A stretch of DNA of 64,000 nucleotides from Bradyrhizobium sp. CCGB01 (GTDB taxonomy: Bacteria > Pseudomonadota > Alphaproteobacteria > Rhizobiales > Xanthobacteraceae), in assembly GCF_024199795.1 (NCBI RefSeq), contig NZ_JANADK010000001.1, forward strand, positions 3,286,001 to 3,350,000, given 5' to 3'. The position numbers were made by a program, and so were the translations under genes. The notes below the pieces were generated by a model. It was not told the origin of the DNA and made no database searches. It worked only from the letters and a program-made list of their open reading frames with translations. Shown here piece after piece: positions 25,979 to 33,834 of the stretch (positions are counted from its first letter, which is position 1; the number at the start of each line of letters is the position of its first letter).

Positions 25979-26986
25979 ATGAGCACTTGTCCAGCATGCG
26001 GCAATGCATCAACTGCCAAATTGTTCGAAGTGACCGCAGATCAGGCCTCTCGATCCTTCGTCAATCCGCGCCAGTATCCGGATCGCTTTCGAAAATTAAC
26101 ACGCCACCTGTCGGTTCTCTGGGGGCGCGACACCTGCGATATCCGCAAATGCGCAGATTGCGGATTCGGTTTTGCAGATCCCTTCGTCGCGGGGGGCGCG
26201 GAGTTTTATAACCTGGCCGCGCCGCACCCTTCCTATCCAGCCATGAAATGGGAGTATGCAAGGACAATCGAGGAACTGAACGGCCTCGGCACCGCCGGAA
26301 AAACTGCGATCGATGTGGGGGCGGGGTTCGGGTATTTTCTCGATCGCATCAGGGACAAATTCTTTCACGCGTCCGATATTTACGCGGTCGACTACAACGA
26401 AACGGCGCAACAGGCATTGCGATCGAAAGGCTACAAGACCTTTTCGGTCGACTTTCGAGAGGAGGGCTTCGCCCCCATGAAGGAGGGCTTCGACATCATC
26501 TTCATGTTTCAGGTGTTCGAGCACATGGACCGGGTAGATGACGTCTTCGCCCGATTGAAGTACCTCCTCAAGGCGCAGGGCTCTGTCTTCATCGCCGTGC
26601 CAAACGAAATCCGAACGAACTACATGGAGTGCCATGGGTCGCTCATAGACATGCCGCCGAACCACATTGGCCGCTGGACGAAGGAGGCGTTTGATGCCGT
26701 ATGCCGGCGACATGGCCTGCGATTGACCATCTGCGAGCGGGAGCCATTCAACCTCCTGAAGTTCCTCAAGGAGGACATCGTAGACAGCTTTTTGCGAAGG
26801 GCCGAGAAGCCGGGCAGCGTCTGCGAGTTCGTGCGCGGCCTGCCGCGGGGCAGGGCGCAGCGGATCGGGCAAGCTGTGCTTGCACTTGCGCTTTCACCAA
26901 CACGTTGGCCGGCATGGGCCTACGCGCTCAGGCACTCATCGACGCTGGGGAGCGCGCTCTGGGTGATGATCGACAAAGGCCTGTGA
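25979..26986 (+). CDS. Class I SAM-dependent methyltransferase with zinc ribbon
   Basis: Methyltransferase of 335 residues. A zinc ribbon at the start (CPACG ... CADCGFGF, residues 4-60) precedes the SAM-binding fold: AIDVGAGFGYFLDRIR (motif I) and FDIIFMFQVFEHMDR. This build is shared by enzymes that methylate sugars, lipids or small carboxylic acids, often in polysaccharide or antibiotic loci. GAGGTCGGGAGAG stands right before the ATG at 25979, which is why the upstream ATG at 25964 is refused. The sequence is less GC-rich than its neighbours, and no polysaccharide genes are adjacent. Acceptor unknown; sign of transfer is weak. Confidence 0.8.
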   Translation: MSTCPACGNASTAKLFEVTADQASRSFVNPRQYPDRFRKLTRHLSVLWGRDTCDIRKCADCGFGFADPFVAGGAEFYNLAAPHPSYPAMKWEYARTIEELNGLGTAGKTAIDVGAGFGYFLDRIRDKFFHASDIYAVDYNETAQQALRSKGYKTFSVDFREEGFAPMKEGFDIIFMFQVFEHMDRVDDVFARLKYLLKAQGSVFIAVPNEIRTNYMECHGSLIDMPPNHIGRWTKEAFDAVCRRHGLRLTICEREPFNLLKFLKEDIVDSFLRRAEKPGSVCEFVRGLPRGRAQRIGQAVLALALSPTRWPAWAYALRHSSTLGSALWVMIDKGL

Positions 26987-26988
26987 CG

Positions 26989-27675
26989 CTAGCGCGCTGG
27001 CGTGCGAACGAGACTGTCGACGATGCCGGAGCCCTCGGCGACGAGGTCCTGACCGCTCATCCAGATATCGCGGCCCGAGATTTTCCTGCGCATGCTGGCA
27101 AGCCAGACGGCGTTGACGCCGCGAATGCCGATATCGTTACGGAAGAAATCGTCGGTGGCTTGGGTCTCGATGATCTTGACGGTCTGCGAGAGGAGGGCTT
27201 TCTCGGCATCGCCGAGCTCCTTTCGCTTCATGTTTTCCTCTGCGCTGCTGGTCAAGCTGGCCTGGTGAAACATGAAGTAGGAGTCGGGATCGGCCATGCG
27301 CGTCGTGCCGGCGAGAAAAATCGGAACGCACATCGAAGCGCAGACACCGGCTTTCTGGACGAGCGTATCGATCGCGCGATCACGCGCACGGATCGCGGCG
27401 ACGACCTTGCGCCCATGCTGGATCGAGCCGCCCGGCGAGTTCAGGATGAGGACGAGCCGGCGCCGATCGTCCTTGTAACGATCGAGGGCAGCGGCGATAC
27501 GTTCGCTCATCGGCTCCTGCACGGGCCCGCTCCAGCCGAACACGATGCGGTCCTGCTCTTCGCTGATGGACAAGGTCTGCCGCGAGGCCACGTCTCCGGA
27601 GCCGGAGGACGGCTGGAAAAAGATCCAATAGAGCAAGGCGCAGCAGGCGCCACCGAGAATGATGAACCGCGACAC
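26989..27675 (-). CDS. Membrane-anchored ClpP/crotonase-fold protein
   Basis: Protein of 228 residues with an N-terminal membrane segment (about 3-20) and a ClpP/crotonase-like domain: LVLILNSPGGSIQHGRKV has the GG oxyanion loop, and KAGVCASMCVPIFLAGTTR aligns with the ClpP nucleophile segment ASM, here flanked by two cysteines. FMFHQA follows, where ClpP has its catalytic histidine. So a serine-protease role in the periplasm is plausible, like the predicted periplasmic ClpP-like family (COG3904). Start GTG 27675 is the first in frame with a suitable upstream AGCAGG. It converges with the methyltransferase gene, two bases apart. Confidence 0.72.
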   Translation of the reverse strand: MSRFIILGGACCALLYWIFFQPSSGSGDVASRQTLSISEEQDRIVFGWSGPVQEPMSERIAAALDRYKDDRRRLVLILNSPGGSIQHGRKVVAAIRARDRAIDTLVQKAGVCASMCVPIFLAGTTRMADPDSYFMFHQASLTSSAEENMKRKELGDAEKALLSQTVKIIETQATDDFFRNDIGIRGVNAVWLASMRRKISGRDIWMSGQDLVAEGSGIVDSLVRTPAR

Positions 27676-27751
27676 GGCCTACCTGCTCAATCCTGACATG
27701 GCGTGACCTGCGGAGTGCCGCGAATAAATCCCGGGATGCTCTTGGCGGACA

Positions 27752-28306
27752 TCACGGACTGAACGAATTCGCCGCTCTCCAGAACAGGAACATCCCGAGC
27801 ATGGTGAACAGGGCCAGTATTCCCGCCGAGAGGATGAACGACAGCGTACGGTTCCGGAGCTTCGTTTCCGCCGCGTAGAAGATCGAGACCGCGTTGCGGT
27901 CGATCGTCGAGCGCACCGGCGCGAGAGCCTCTCCGCCGCCGCTCGCAAAAAACATCAGGAAACGATGGGTGCTGGGCGGATCATCGGGCCTTGCGACCGA
28001 TTTGATCTTGGCGCTGCAGAACGTGACCACGAAGTTCGTTCGCTCGCACTTCCCCTCCGTGGCGCGCAAATCATACGCCGGTTGCCACGTTCCGGCCAGG
28101 CGATGGTCGCGCAGGATGTCCGGACCATAGCTCGCGACAAGTCCGTAGAGCATGGCGCCGCAGGCAACGAGCATGATGAGCCAGCGAAACGGGTGGCCGG
28201 TCGCCTCCGTCGTCTCGGTGGCGACCTGGCCATGTGCGACGGCGATGTTGGTATTGAAAGCCGGTGCAGCGGCAGCAAATCCGGATTGACGCTTGCCGAA
28301 CGACAT
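27752..28306 (-). CDS. Two-TM hypothetical membrane protein
   Basis: Protein of 184 residues: a soluble N-terminal region, a membrane segment (about 42-60: WLIMLVACGAMLYGLVASYG), a periplasmic or cytoplasmic middle with two cysteines (CERTNFVVTFC) and a second membrane segment near the C-terminus (about 155-175). No known domain. The ATG at 28306 is chosen for the CAGGAGTG seven bases upstream; a TTG six codons earlier is the alternative. It is codirectional with the ClpP-like gene 76 bases downstream, and the two may form an operon. Function unknown. Confidence 0.62.
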   Translation of the reverse strand: MSFGKRQSGFAAAAPAFNTNIAVAHGQVATETTEATGHPFRWLIMLVACGAMLYGLVASYGPDILRDHRLAGTWQPAYDLRATEGKCERTNFVVTFCSAKIKSVARPDDPPSTHRFLMFFASGGGEALAPVRSTIDRNAVSIFYAAETKLRNRTLSFILSAGILALFTMLGMFLFWRAANSFSP

Positions 28307-28455
28307 TGGGATCACTCCTGACAAGTCGCCGGCAACCTAAGGGCGATCCCTGTAAGATTTGGCTAAGACGCATCGGCGAATTCTCGTGATTCAGGCATCG
28401 TTAAGCACGAGGCGGCGCGAGCCCGGTCTCGACGCGCGGATATGCCGGCGACAAG

Positions 28456-28487
28456 AAAAAACCCGCGGCGGATTGCTCCGCGCGGGT
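28456..28487 (-). terminator. Rho-independent terminator (repeated type)
   Basis: On the minus strand: ACCCGCGCGG, a six-base loop, CCGCCGCGGGT with one bulged base, then a T-run. It lies 35 bases after the stop of the small secreted protein gene (28522). A nearly identical copy serves another minus-strand gene at 34595-34626. Confidence 0.85.
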
Positions 28488-28521
28488 GTGACGAACTAGG
28501 ACGTCGCCTGGCGGAGCAGAC

Positions 28522-28770
28522 CTACTGTCGGGCCGCTCCGCTGGCTCCCGGGATTTGTCCGCCGAACTTTGACGAGCCGGTTCCACTGACGCTGGTCGGA
28601 CCGCCCGCCGTCCCGTTCGGGTCGGAGCGGGCCGCCGTTCGGCCGGGGCCATGCATCATGTTCATCGAGTTGGACCAGCCGTGATGGTGATGGCGTTTGA
28701 CGCTGTGCGCCGACGCATAGCCGGTCGAGCAGGCCAGCAGAAGCGCTAAAGCAAGGGTTGATGTTTTCAT
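28522..28770 (-). CDS. Small secreted protein
   Basis: Protein of 82 residues with a clean signal peptide (MKTSTLALALLLACSTGYASA, cleavage before HSVKR by prediction of eye). The mature part is about 60 residues, starts with KRHHHHGW, a four-histidine run that could bind metal, and is rich in Gly, Ser and Pro. The ATG at 28770 follows GGAGGAAACGGAG. A terminator lies downstream. I recall similar short secreted proteins from Bradyrhizobium with no function. It is a single-gene unit. Confidence 0.75.
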   Translation of the reverse strand: MKTSTLALALLLACSTGYASAHSVKRHHHHGWSNSMNMMHGPGRTAARSDPNGTAGGPTSVSGTGSSKFGGQIPGASGAARQ

Positions 28771-28949
28771 CTCCGTTTCCTCCAGTTGAAGAAACTGCGG
28801 AGACGAGCGACTGTTCCAAGCGCTTGGCGAGGTCGCTTCCCGACAGAATCTGCAACGTCGGTTGTCCACACCCACGACACGCAGTATCGAATTTCAGATC
28901 CGACCTACTAGCGATCGATAATTTGCCAACGCCGTCGCGCGTCGCTTTC

Positions 28950-29384
28950 ATGCCGGCCATGGGGACGAAATCACGCGAGGTCATCTGGAGCGGCCGGATC
29001 ATGGGGGCGGAGATCTCCGCCAGGCATGCCCGCGAGGAGGCGAAGAAGGCCGTCCGTGAGGCCGATCGGGCCGAAGCCGAAGCCTGGTCGGTCCGCATGG
29101 AAGGGTACGGCGGCCCCTCGCAGCCGTCTCCGACCATCGCGCAATGCCTCAACGGCGGCATGGGCTGGCTCGAGGTCGAGTGCAACAGGTGCAAGTCGCG
29201 TGCGAGCCTGCCGCTCGATGCGATCCGCCGTCCGCGCGATACGCCGATCTGGAAGCTCGAAGCGTCGCTCAAGTGCCGGTCATGCCGCAAGGGACGTTCC
29301 GCACCGCCTGTTCACATGATCAAGCTGACCGCGACGCGAAGCATCACGCCGTACAAATGGGTGCATCCGACCGAGGAGAGATAG
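28950..29384 (+). CDS. Conserved hypothetical zinc-ribbon-like protein
   Basis: Protein of about 144 residues. The N-terminal part is a charged helix (ARHAREEAKKAVREADRAEAEAW), the C-terminal part carries two cysteine pairs, CNRCKSRASLPLDAIRRP and LKCRSCRKG, about 35 residues apart, which would bind one zinc. I recall this C-terminal block in many small Bradyrhizobium proteins. The start is uncertain: ATG at 28950, 28959 or 29001 are all possible, and none has a strong Shine-Dalgarno sequence. Function unknown. Confidence 0.6.
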   Translation: MPAMGTKSREVIWSGRIMGAEISARHAREEAKKAVREADRAEAEAWSVRMEGYGGPSQPSPTIAQCLNGGMGWLEVECNRCKSRASLPLDAIRRPRDTPIWKLEASLKCRSCRKGRSAPPVHMIKLTATRSITPYKWVHPTEER

Positions 29385-29482
29385 CCTCACTACACCCTCT
29401 CGCTCGCCTCCACCGGCGTCGAAGGCAAAGACCTTCGAGCCGACGGCTTTGACCGTGATGATCGCGCTGGGTTCGGCTAGTC

Positions 29483-29512
29483 CCCCGGCCGGGCAGATTG
29501 CCGCGGCCGGGG
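29483..29512. terminator. GC-rich hairpin between convergent genes
   Basis: CCCCGGCC (29483-29490) and GGCCGGGG (29505-29512) pair perfectly across 14 bases. No T-run follows on either strand, so it is at best a pause or a Rho-assisted end for the genes finishing at 29384 (plus) and 29538 (minus). Confidence 0.4.
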
Positions 29513-29537
29513 ATGCCGCAGGGTGTTCCCTGAGTTC

Positions 29538-30605
29538 CTAGCTGCTGAAAGCGGTGTCCTTCGCTTGCACAAGGCGATGTTTCACGGTCCGTGCGATCGC
29601 CGCCGGGGCTTCGTCAGGGATCGCGAAGCAGGAGCTGGCGTTGATCTCGCACAAGACGTACGTGTCGGCACCGGCCGCGTCTTTCGGGCCGTAGAGGAAG
29701 TCCGCGTCCCAGATGACAGGGAGCGACGGTTCGCCGATGCTCAGTAGCTGCGTCATGCCTGGCGTCCATTCGTCCTCCATCGACCTCCGGAGCGCCTGAA
29801 ATTGCGGCGCATCGGGTCCGTGCATGATCCGCGGGCCCGGTTGCGCTTCGACGGAGTCCGGGCCTTCGGGCGGCGGTGGGATCAGGGCCTTGATCCGCTG
29901 GTGCCCGAAGCCTGCGACCTTGGAGCCGCTCATGTAACAGCGGATCATTCCGTCGGGCAGGCGGGGTTGAAAAATCTGGTCGATGATACAGCCGCCCCAG
30001 CCGAAATACGGCTCGCATCGCGCGATGAACGTTTCGAGCGGCACGTCCTCGGGCATGCTGCCGCGTTGCGCATGGAGCACCCGGACGACGGCCTCCGTGT
30101 TTGGCAGCGCCTCGACCTTCCAGACGCCCTGGCCGCCGTTGCCGCGATTTTGCTTCAGCACGCGCGGACCGTTTGTCCGAAGGCGCGACGGAAATTCGGC
30201 GCGGAACGCGGCGGCGTTGTCATAGCGATGGGTATCTGCGCCCCAGCCGAGATGCCTCGTTCGGTACAGCACCTCCTTGACGCCCATCTTCAGGATGACG
30301 TCGGGATGCGCGCTCACCCATGGTCCCTGTGCCGCAACATCGCGAAGCAGGGGATCGAGCTCGGCGCGCGTCTTGCCCTGATGGATCGGATCGACCCAGA
30401 CGAGCACGCCATCGACCGCGCGCAATTGATCGCGGACGACGTCGGCGAAGGTCTCGTCGTAGATGACCGGCCGGGCTTCGATGCCGATGGCGGCGAGGGC
30501 CTCGAAGACGCGGACGAAGCGGCTGTTCTGCGCCGTTGCGTCCGCCCTTGCGGCGGCATCTCCGCGCGAGAGGATAGCGATTGTTTTCGGAGGGGAGATG
30601 TCCAT
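29538..30605 (-). CDS. Cj0069 family protein (ATP-grasp-like)
   Basis: Protein of 355 residues resembling the Cj0069 family, which shares the ATP-grasp build. Seen: TIAILSRGD at the start, a nucleotide-binding-like stretch with PRVLKQNRGNGGQGVWKVE, and an acidic metal-binding segment near the end, YVLCEINASSCFAIPDE, where ATP-grasp enzymes carry the E-x-N of the metal site. So it probably joins a carboxylate to an amine or thiol with ATP; no substrate is indicated. The start at 30605 (MDISPPKTIAI) follows GGAG within eight bases; the frame extends upstream without family resemblance. It stands alone, facing left. Confidence 0.72.
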   Translation of the reverse strand: MDISPPKTIAILSRGDAAARADATAQNSRFVRVFEALAAIGIEARPVIYDETFADVVRDQLRAVDGVLVWVDPIHQGKTRAELDPLLRDVAAQGPWVSAHPDVILKMGVKEVLYRTRHLGWGADTHRYDNAAAFRAEFPSRLRTNGPRVLKQNRGNGGQGVWKVEALPNTEAVVRVLHAQRGSMPEDVPLETFIARCEPYFGWGGCIIDQIFQPRLPDGMIRCYMSGSKVAGFGHQRIKALIPPPPEGPDSVEAQPGPRIMHGPDAPQFQALRRSMEDEWTPGMTQLLSIGEPSLPVIWDADFLYGPKDAAGADTYVLCEINASSCFAIPDEAPAAIARTVKHRLVQAKDTAFSS

Positions 30606-31042
30606 GCGCAAGCTCCATAAATGGCGTGCTGCGCAGATCTTGGACCGAAGTCTCACGGGGAGTCTGCGTCGTCCCCATGCGGACAATCTACGTGAGATGG
30701 CGTTCAGATTTCAAGCCGTCGTTGTCGCAGTTCCATCCCGAGTGTGAACTGTTCGTGACGTGAGCTCGCGCGGGCACCGGTTGACAGCCGGGCTCCCCAG
30801 GTTTCTATTGAGCGCGACGGGGGACTTGCGATCTCCCCGCGAGGCGACATGCCGAAGAATCGCGTCCTGCCTTTCACCAGGGACGCAGCATGTCATCCGC
30901 CATCTCGATCTCATTCCACTCTTCGTATCGGTCCAGCACGGCGCGCCGCTGCGTGGCGGCGCGCGCGTCGTTGCGGGCACGGACCTGCGATCGATTCGCG
31001 GGGCACTTCACCTGGGGCAGGGACACCACCAGGAGAATGATC
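30606..31042. other. Intergenic region with promoter module
   Basis: About 440 bases between the leftward Cj0069-like gene and the PepSY gene. The promoter-hairpin module is at 30781-30838. The 200 bases after it would form a long leader for the PepSY gene. An open frame from 30849 to 31040 begins just after the hairpin and ends against the PepSY start, but its composition (Arg, Pro, Ser) is unlike a protein; a leader peptide cannot be excluded. Confidence 0.4.
30781..30838 (+). promoter_or_regulatory. Promoter-hairpin module, copy 1
   Basis: TTGACA (30781-30786), 17 bases, TCTATT (30804-30809) within GGTTTCTA, then GGGGA and GCGATCTCCCC (30828-30838), which can fold as a short hairpin at the 5' end of the RNA. 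The same elements in the same order and almost the same spacing recur at 33725-33781. It precedes the PepSY/DUF1259/SOD genes. Confidence 0.6.
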
Positions 31043-31276
31043 ATGCGAACACGGACAATCCTTCACACCCTTCTACTTCTGGCGGTCACGGGGGGCGTGC
31101 CGACGGCACGCGCACTGACTCAAGACGAGCTGATCGCCAGGATCCAAGCCGCCGGTTACTCGCAAGTCGGCGACATCAAGTCGACGGCCGAAGGCACGAC
31201 CGCCAGGGCGATGAAGAACGGCAAGAAAGAGCGGCTCGTGATCGACAGCAGCGGACAGATCAAGGAACGAAACTGA
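31043..31276 (+). CDS. Small secreted PepSY-domain protein
   Basis: Protein of 77 residues: signal peptide over residues 1-22 (hydrophobic stretch HTLLLLAVTGG, cleavage near ARA) and one PepSY domain (about 25-75: LTQDELIARIQAAGYSQVGD then AMKNGKKERLVIDSSGQI). PepSY domains act in the periplasm as protease inhibitors or small-molecule sensors. The ATG at 31043 is chosen because AGGAG ends seven bases before; an ATG two codons earlier is too close. It begins the cluster that includes DUF1259 and superoxide dismutase. Confidence 0.82.
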   Translation: MRTRTILHTLLLLAVTGGVPTARALTQDELIARIQAAGYSQVGDIKSTAEGTTARAMKNGKKERLVIDSSGQIKERN

Positions 31277-31382
31277 GACACGACATGAAGATGATGGCTT
31301 TCGCCTGCGATGGTCTTGTCGCCCGGTATCGCGACGTACGCCGCAGGCTCGAGTGATTGTCTCAAGACTCAGGAGTGAAATC

Positions 31383-32279
31383 ATGAGAAGCACGCTCTTC
31401 GCGCTCGCCGGTCTCGGCGCCTGCCTCCTCGGCCTCGTCCCGACGGTTCAAGCGCAGAACGTCGACTGGCAGAAGGTCGATGAGACGCTGGGCCGCAAGC
31501 CCGCCGTTTCAGACGATGTGCACAGGTACGGCTTTCCCCGTAGCGACCTCTCCGTGACTCTCGACGGAGTGACGATCAAGCCGGCGCTGGCGCTCGGCGG
31601 CTGGGTCGCGTTCAAGCCGGGGCATGGCGGTGCCATGGTCATGGGTGATCTTGTGCTGCTCGAAACCGAGATCAATCCGGTGATGGCGAAAATGATCGCG
31701 AGCGGCCTCGAGATCACTGCCATCCACAATCACCTTCTACGCGCGAGCCCGGCGACGTTCTACATGCACGTCGCCGGACACGGGGACCCTGTCAAGCTGG
31801 CCTCGGCAATCCACGACGCACTTGCCGAAAGCAAGACCCCGTTGACCGTCGCAGCGCCGTCGAGCCCGCCGCCTGTCGTGGATCTCGACACTGCAAAACT
31901 TGACCAGATCGTCGGCGTGAGGGGACAAGCCAATGGCGGCGTCTACCAATTCAACGTGAAGCGACGCGACCCGATCACGCAAGAGGACGTGCTGCTGACC
32001 CCCGTCGGTCCGATGGGCGTTGCGATCGGCATCAACTTCCAACCGACGGGCGGAGGAAAGGCGGCCATCACGGGCGACTTCGTGCTGACCAGCGACGAGG
32101 TGAATCCGGTGATTCTCGCGCTCCGGACGCACGGTATCGAAGTGACCGCGCTGCATAGCCACATGCTGAACGAGCAGCCGCGCCTGTTCTTCATGCACTT
32201 CTGGGCCAACGACGACGCCGTCAAGCTCGCCGAAGGCTTGCGAGCTGCCCTGGACAAGACCGCCAGCACAAAGAGTTGA
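31383..32279 (+). CDS. DUF1259 (LppY/LpqO) family protein
   Basis: Exported protein of 298 residues with a signal peptide (residues 1-24, cleavage near VQAQ) and two copies of the DUF1259 module (about 30-150 and 165-290). Each copy has the shared pattern: GVTIKPALALGGWVAFKP / MGVAIGINFQPTGG, EINPVMAKMIASGLEITAIHNHL / EVNPVILALRTHGIEVTALHSHM, and a phenylalanine-rich MHVAGHG / MHFWAND block. LppY and LpqO are mycobacterial lipoproteins of unknown function. AGGAGTG precedes the ATG at 31383. It lies between PepSY and superoxide dismutase genes; a role in stress is inferred only from this. Confidence 0.85.
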   Translation: MRSTLFALAGLGACLLGLVPTVQAQNVDWQKVDETLGRKPAVSDDVHRYGFPRSDLSVTLDGVTIKPALALGGWVAFKPGHGGAMVMGDLVLLETEINPVMAKMIASGLEITAIHNHLLRASPATFYMHVAGHGDPVKLASAIHDALAESKTPLTVAAPSSPPPVVDLDTAKLDQIVGVRGQANGGVYQFNVKRRDPITQEDVLLTPVGPMGVAIGINFQPTGGGKAAITGDFVLTSDEVNPVILALRTHGIEVTALHSHMLNEQPRLFFMHFWANDDAVKLAEGLRAALDKTASTKS

Positions 32280-32307
32280 ACCAGGGAATGAAGGAGGGAG
32301 ACGTCCG

Positions 32308-32905
32308 ATGCCTTACGAAATCAAGCCGATGCCGTTCGATCCGAAGTCGATCAGCGGCATCTCTGAAAAGGTGCTGGTGAGCCACTACGAGAACAACTAC
32401 GGCGGCGCGGTGAAGCGCCTCAATGCGATCACCGCTCAACTCGCGGAGCTCGACTTCGCCAAGGCGCCGAACTTCGTCATCAACGGACTGAAGCGCGAGG
32501 AGCTGATCGCGGCGAATTCGATGATCCTGCACGAGATCTACTTCGATGGTCTTTGGCGGCGCCGACAGGCCAAGCGGCGCTCTCGCCGATGCGATCGCGC
32601 GCGACTTCGGCAGCATTGAGCGCTGGAGGACGGAATTTTCGGCGATGGGCAAAGCGGAAGGCGGCGGCTCGGGGTGGGTGATCCTGTCCTATTCCCCTCG
32701 CGACAGGAAGCTCGTCAACCAATGGGCTGCCGATCATACGACGACGCTCGCCGGCGGCCGTCCGGTCCTGGTGCTCGACATGTACGAGCACGCCTATCAC
32801 ATGGACTTCGGCGCTGCGGCCGCGCGCTACGTGGACGTCTACATGGAGGCCATTCGCTGGAACAACGCTGCCGAACTGTACAAACGATACGCCGGTGAAA
32901 CCTGA
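32308..32905 (+). pseudogene. sodB: Fe/Mn superoxide dismutase, single-base frameshift
   Basis: Superoxide dismutase of the iron/manganese family split over two frames. Frame one (32308-32553) gives 82 residues, with HYENNYGGAVKRLN and ILHEIYFDGL; frame two (32555-32905) gives GGADRPSGALADAIARDFG and the C-terminal metal ligands in LVLDMYEHAYHMDFG. All four ligand regions are present and the sum, 198 residues, is the normal length. The break is one extra T in TTT at 32552-32554. The codons there read CTT TGG, and a +1 slip on CTTT would restore the frame, as at the prfB site. It is either a pseudogene, a sequence error or a frameshifted gene. It follows DUF1259 by 28 bases. Confidence 0.88.
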
Positions 32906-32966
32906 GGAGTGGCCATGGAAAAGCGTCCGACATGACAGCTGACCGGTTCGGGGATCAGGACAGCCG

Positions 32967-33656
32967 ATGATCTGCACCGCCTGGGCGTTTCCGTTTCGAC
33001 CGTCTGCATGGGCGAGGCTTGTTCTGGCGTCCGTCCTTGCTTTGTTAGTGGGAGGGAACACCATGACCCAGATTTCGAATTTCGACGACGCGCCTGCCAG
33101 AATGCCACCCGTAGGATGGACTCTCACCATGACGGGTCGGGGAGAGCCGAAATGGACCGTCGAGGCCGAGCCCTCGGCGCCAAGCAAGCCGAACGTCCTC
33201 AAGCAATCCGGACAGGCGACTTTTCCGCTGGCCATCAAGAGCGATACCGCCATCCGCGATGGCTTCGTCGAGGTGAAATTCAAGGCCGTTGCCGGGTCCG
33301 CGGACCGCGCCGCAGGAATCATCTGGCGCGCGAGCGATGCCACTAATTACTACGTCGTCCGGGCCAACGCGCTCGAGGACAACGTCGTGCTCTACAAGAC
33401 GATCGACGGCGTTCGAACGCCGCTGGACATCGTCGGTCGCAAGGGTGGTTATGGTATCAGCACGCCGGTGTCGTCCGGGCAATGGCACGCGCTGCGTTGC
33501 GATTTCGCGGGAAGCCGGTTCAAGGTGACCTATGACGGACAGCCGTTGTTCGAGGTGGAGGATGCCACCCTCACAAACGCCGGTATGATCGGTCTATGGA
33601 CCAAGGCGGATAGCGTGACGATGTTCGACGATCTGGCATATGACGGAATCAAATAG
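32967..33656 (+). CDS. LamG/DUF1080-like beta-sandwich secreted protein
   Basis: Protein of 229 residues with an N-terminal hydrophobic stretch (about 15-32), likely a signal peptide, and a domain of beta-strands resembling concanavalin/LamG-like or DUF1080 folds (for example GFVEVKFKAVAGSADRAAGI, ATNYYVVRANALEDNVVLYK and GQWHALRCDFAGSRFKVTYD). Such domains bind sugars or are parts of glycoside hydrolases; no catalytic pair can be identified. The ATG at 32967 has AGGA eight bases before. Last gene of the rightward group after the dismutase, 61 bases downstream of it. Confidence 0.68.
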   Translation: MICTAWAFPFRPSAWARLVLASVLALLVGGNTMTQISNFDDAPARMPPVGWTLTMTGRGEPKWTVEAEPSAPSKPNVLKQSGQATFPLAIKSDTAIRDGFVEVKFKAVAGSADRAAGIIWRASDATNYYVVRANALEDNVVLYKTIDGVRTPLDIVGRKGGYGISTPVSSGQWHALRCDFAGSRFKVTYDGQPLFEVEDATLTNAGMIGLWTKADSVTMFDDLAYDGIK

Positions 33657-33724
33657 GCATCTGTCCGCAGCTCTTCGTGGCGCCGACCCGGCGACGTCGC
33701 GGAATACTCAGGAGTGCGCGCAGG

Positions 33725-33781
33725 TTGACAGCTTGGCCGTCCGGGTTTCTAGTTCGGGCAGTGGGGATCCGCGACCTCCCC
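33725..33781 (+). promoter_or_regulatory. Promoter-hairpin module, copy 2
   Basis: TTGACA (33725-33730), 17 bases, TCTAGT (33748-33753) within GGTTTCTA, then GGGGA (33763-33767) and GCGACCTCCCC (33771-33781). Element order and spacing follow copy 1 at 30781-30838 to within one base. It lies 54 bases before the TauE/SafE start, so the RNA would begin with the hairpin. Confidence 0.6.
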
Positions 33782-33834
33782 CTTAGATGGATGTCCATCC
33801 AAGCGCGCGCCACCTCGTTCGGGGGAGCGACGTC

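Noticed and set aside
30849..31040. Frame just after the hairpin module, ending against the PepSY start
   Set aside because: The Arg/Pro/Ser composition is not protein-like; mentioned only as a possible leader.
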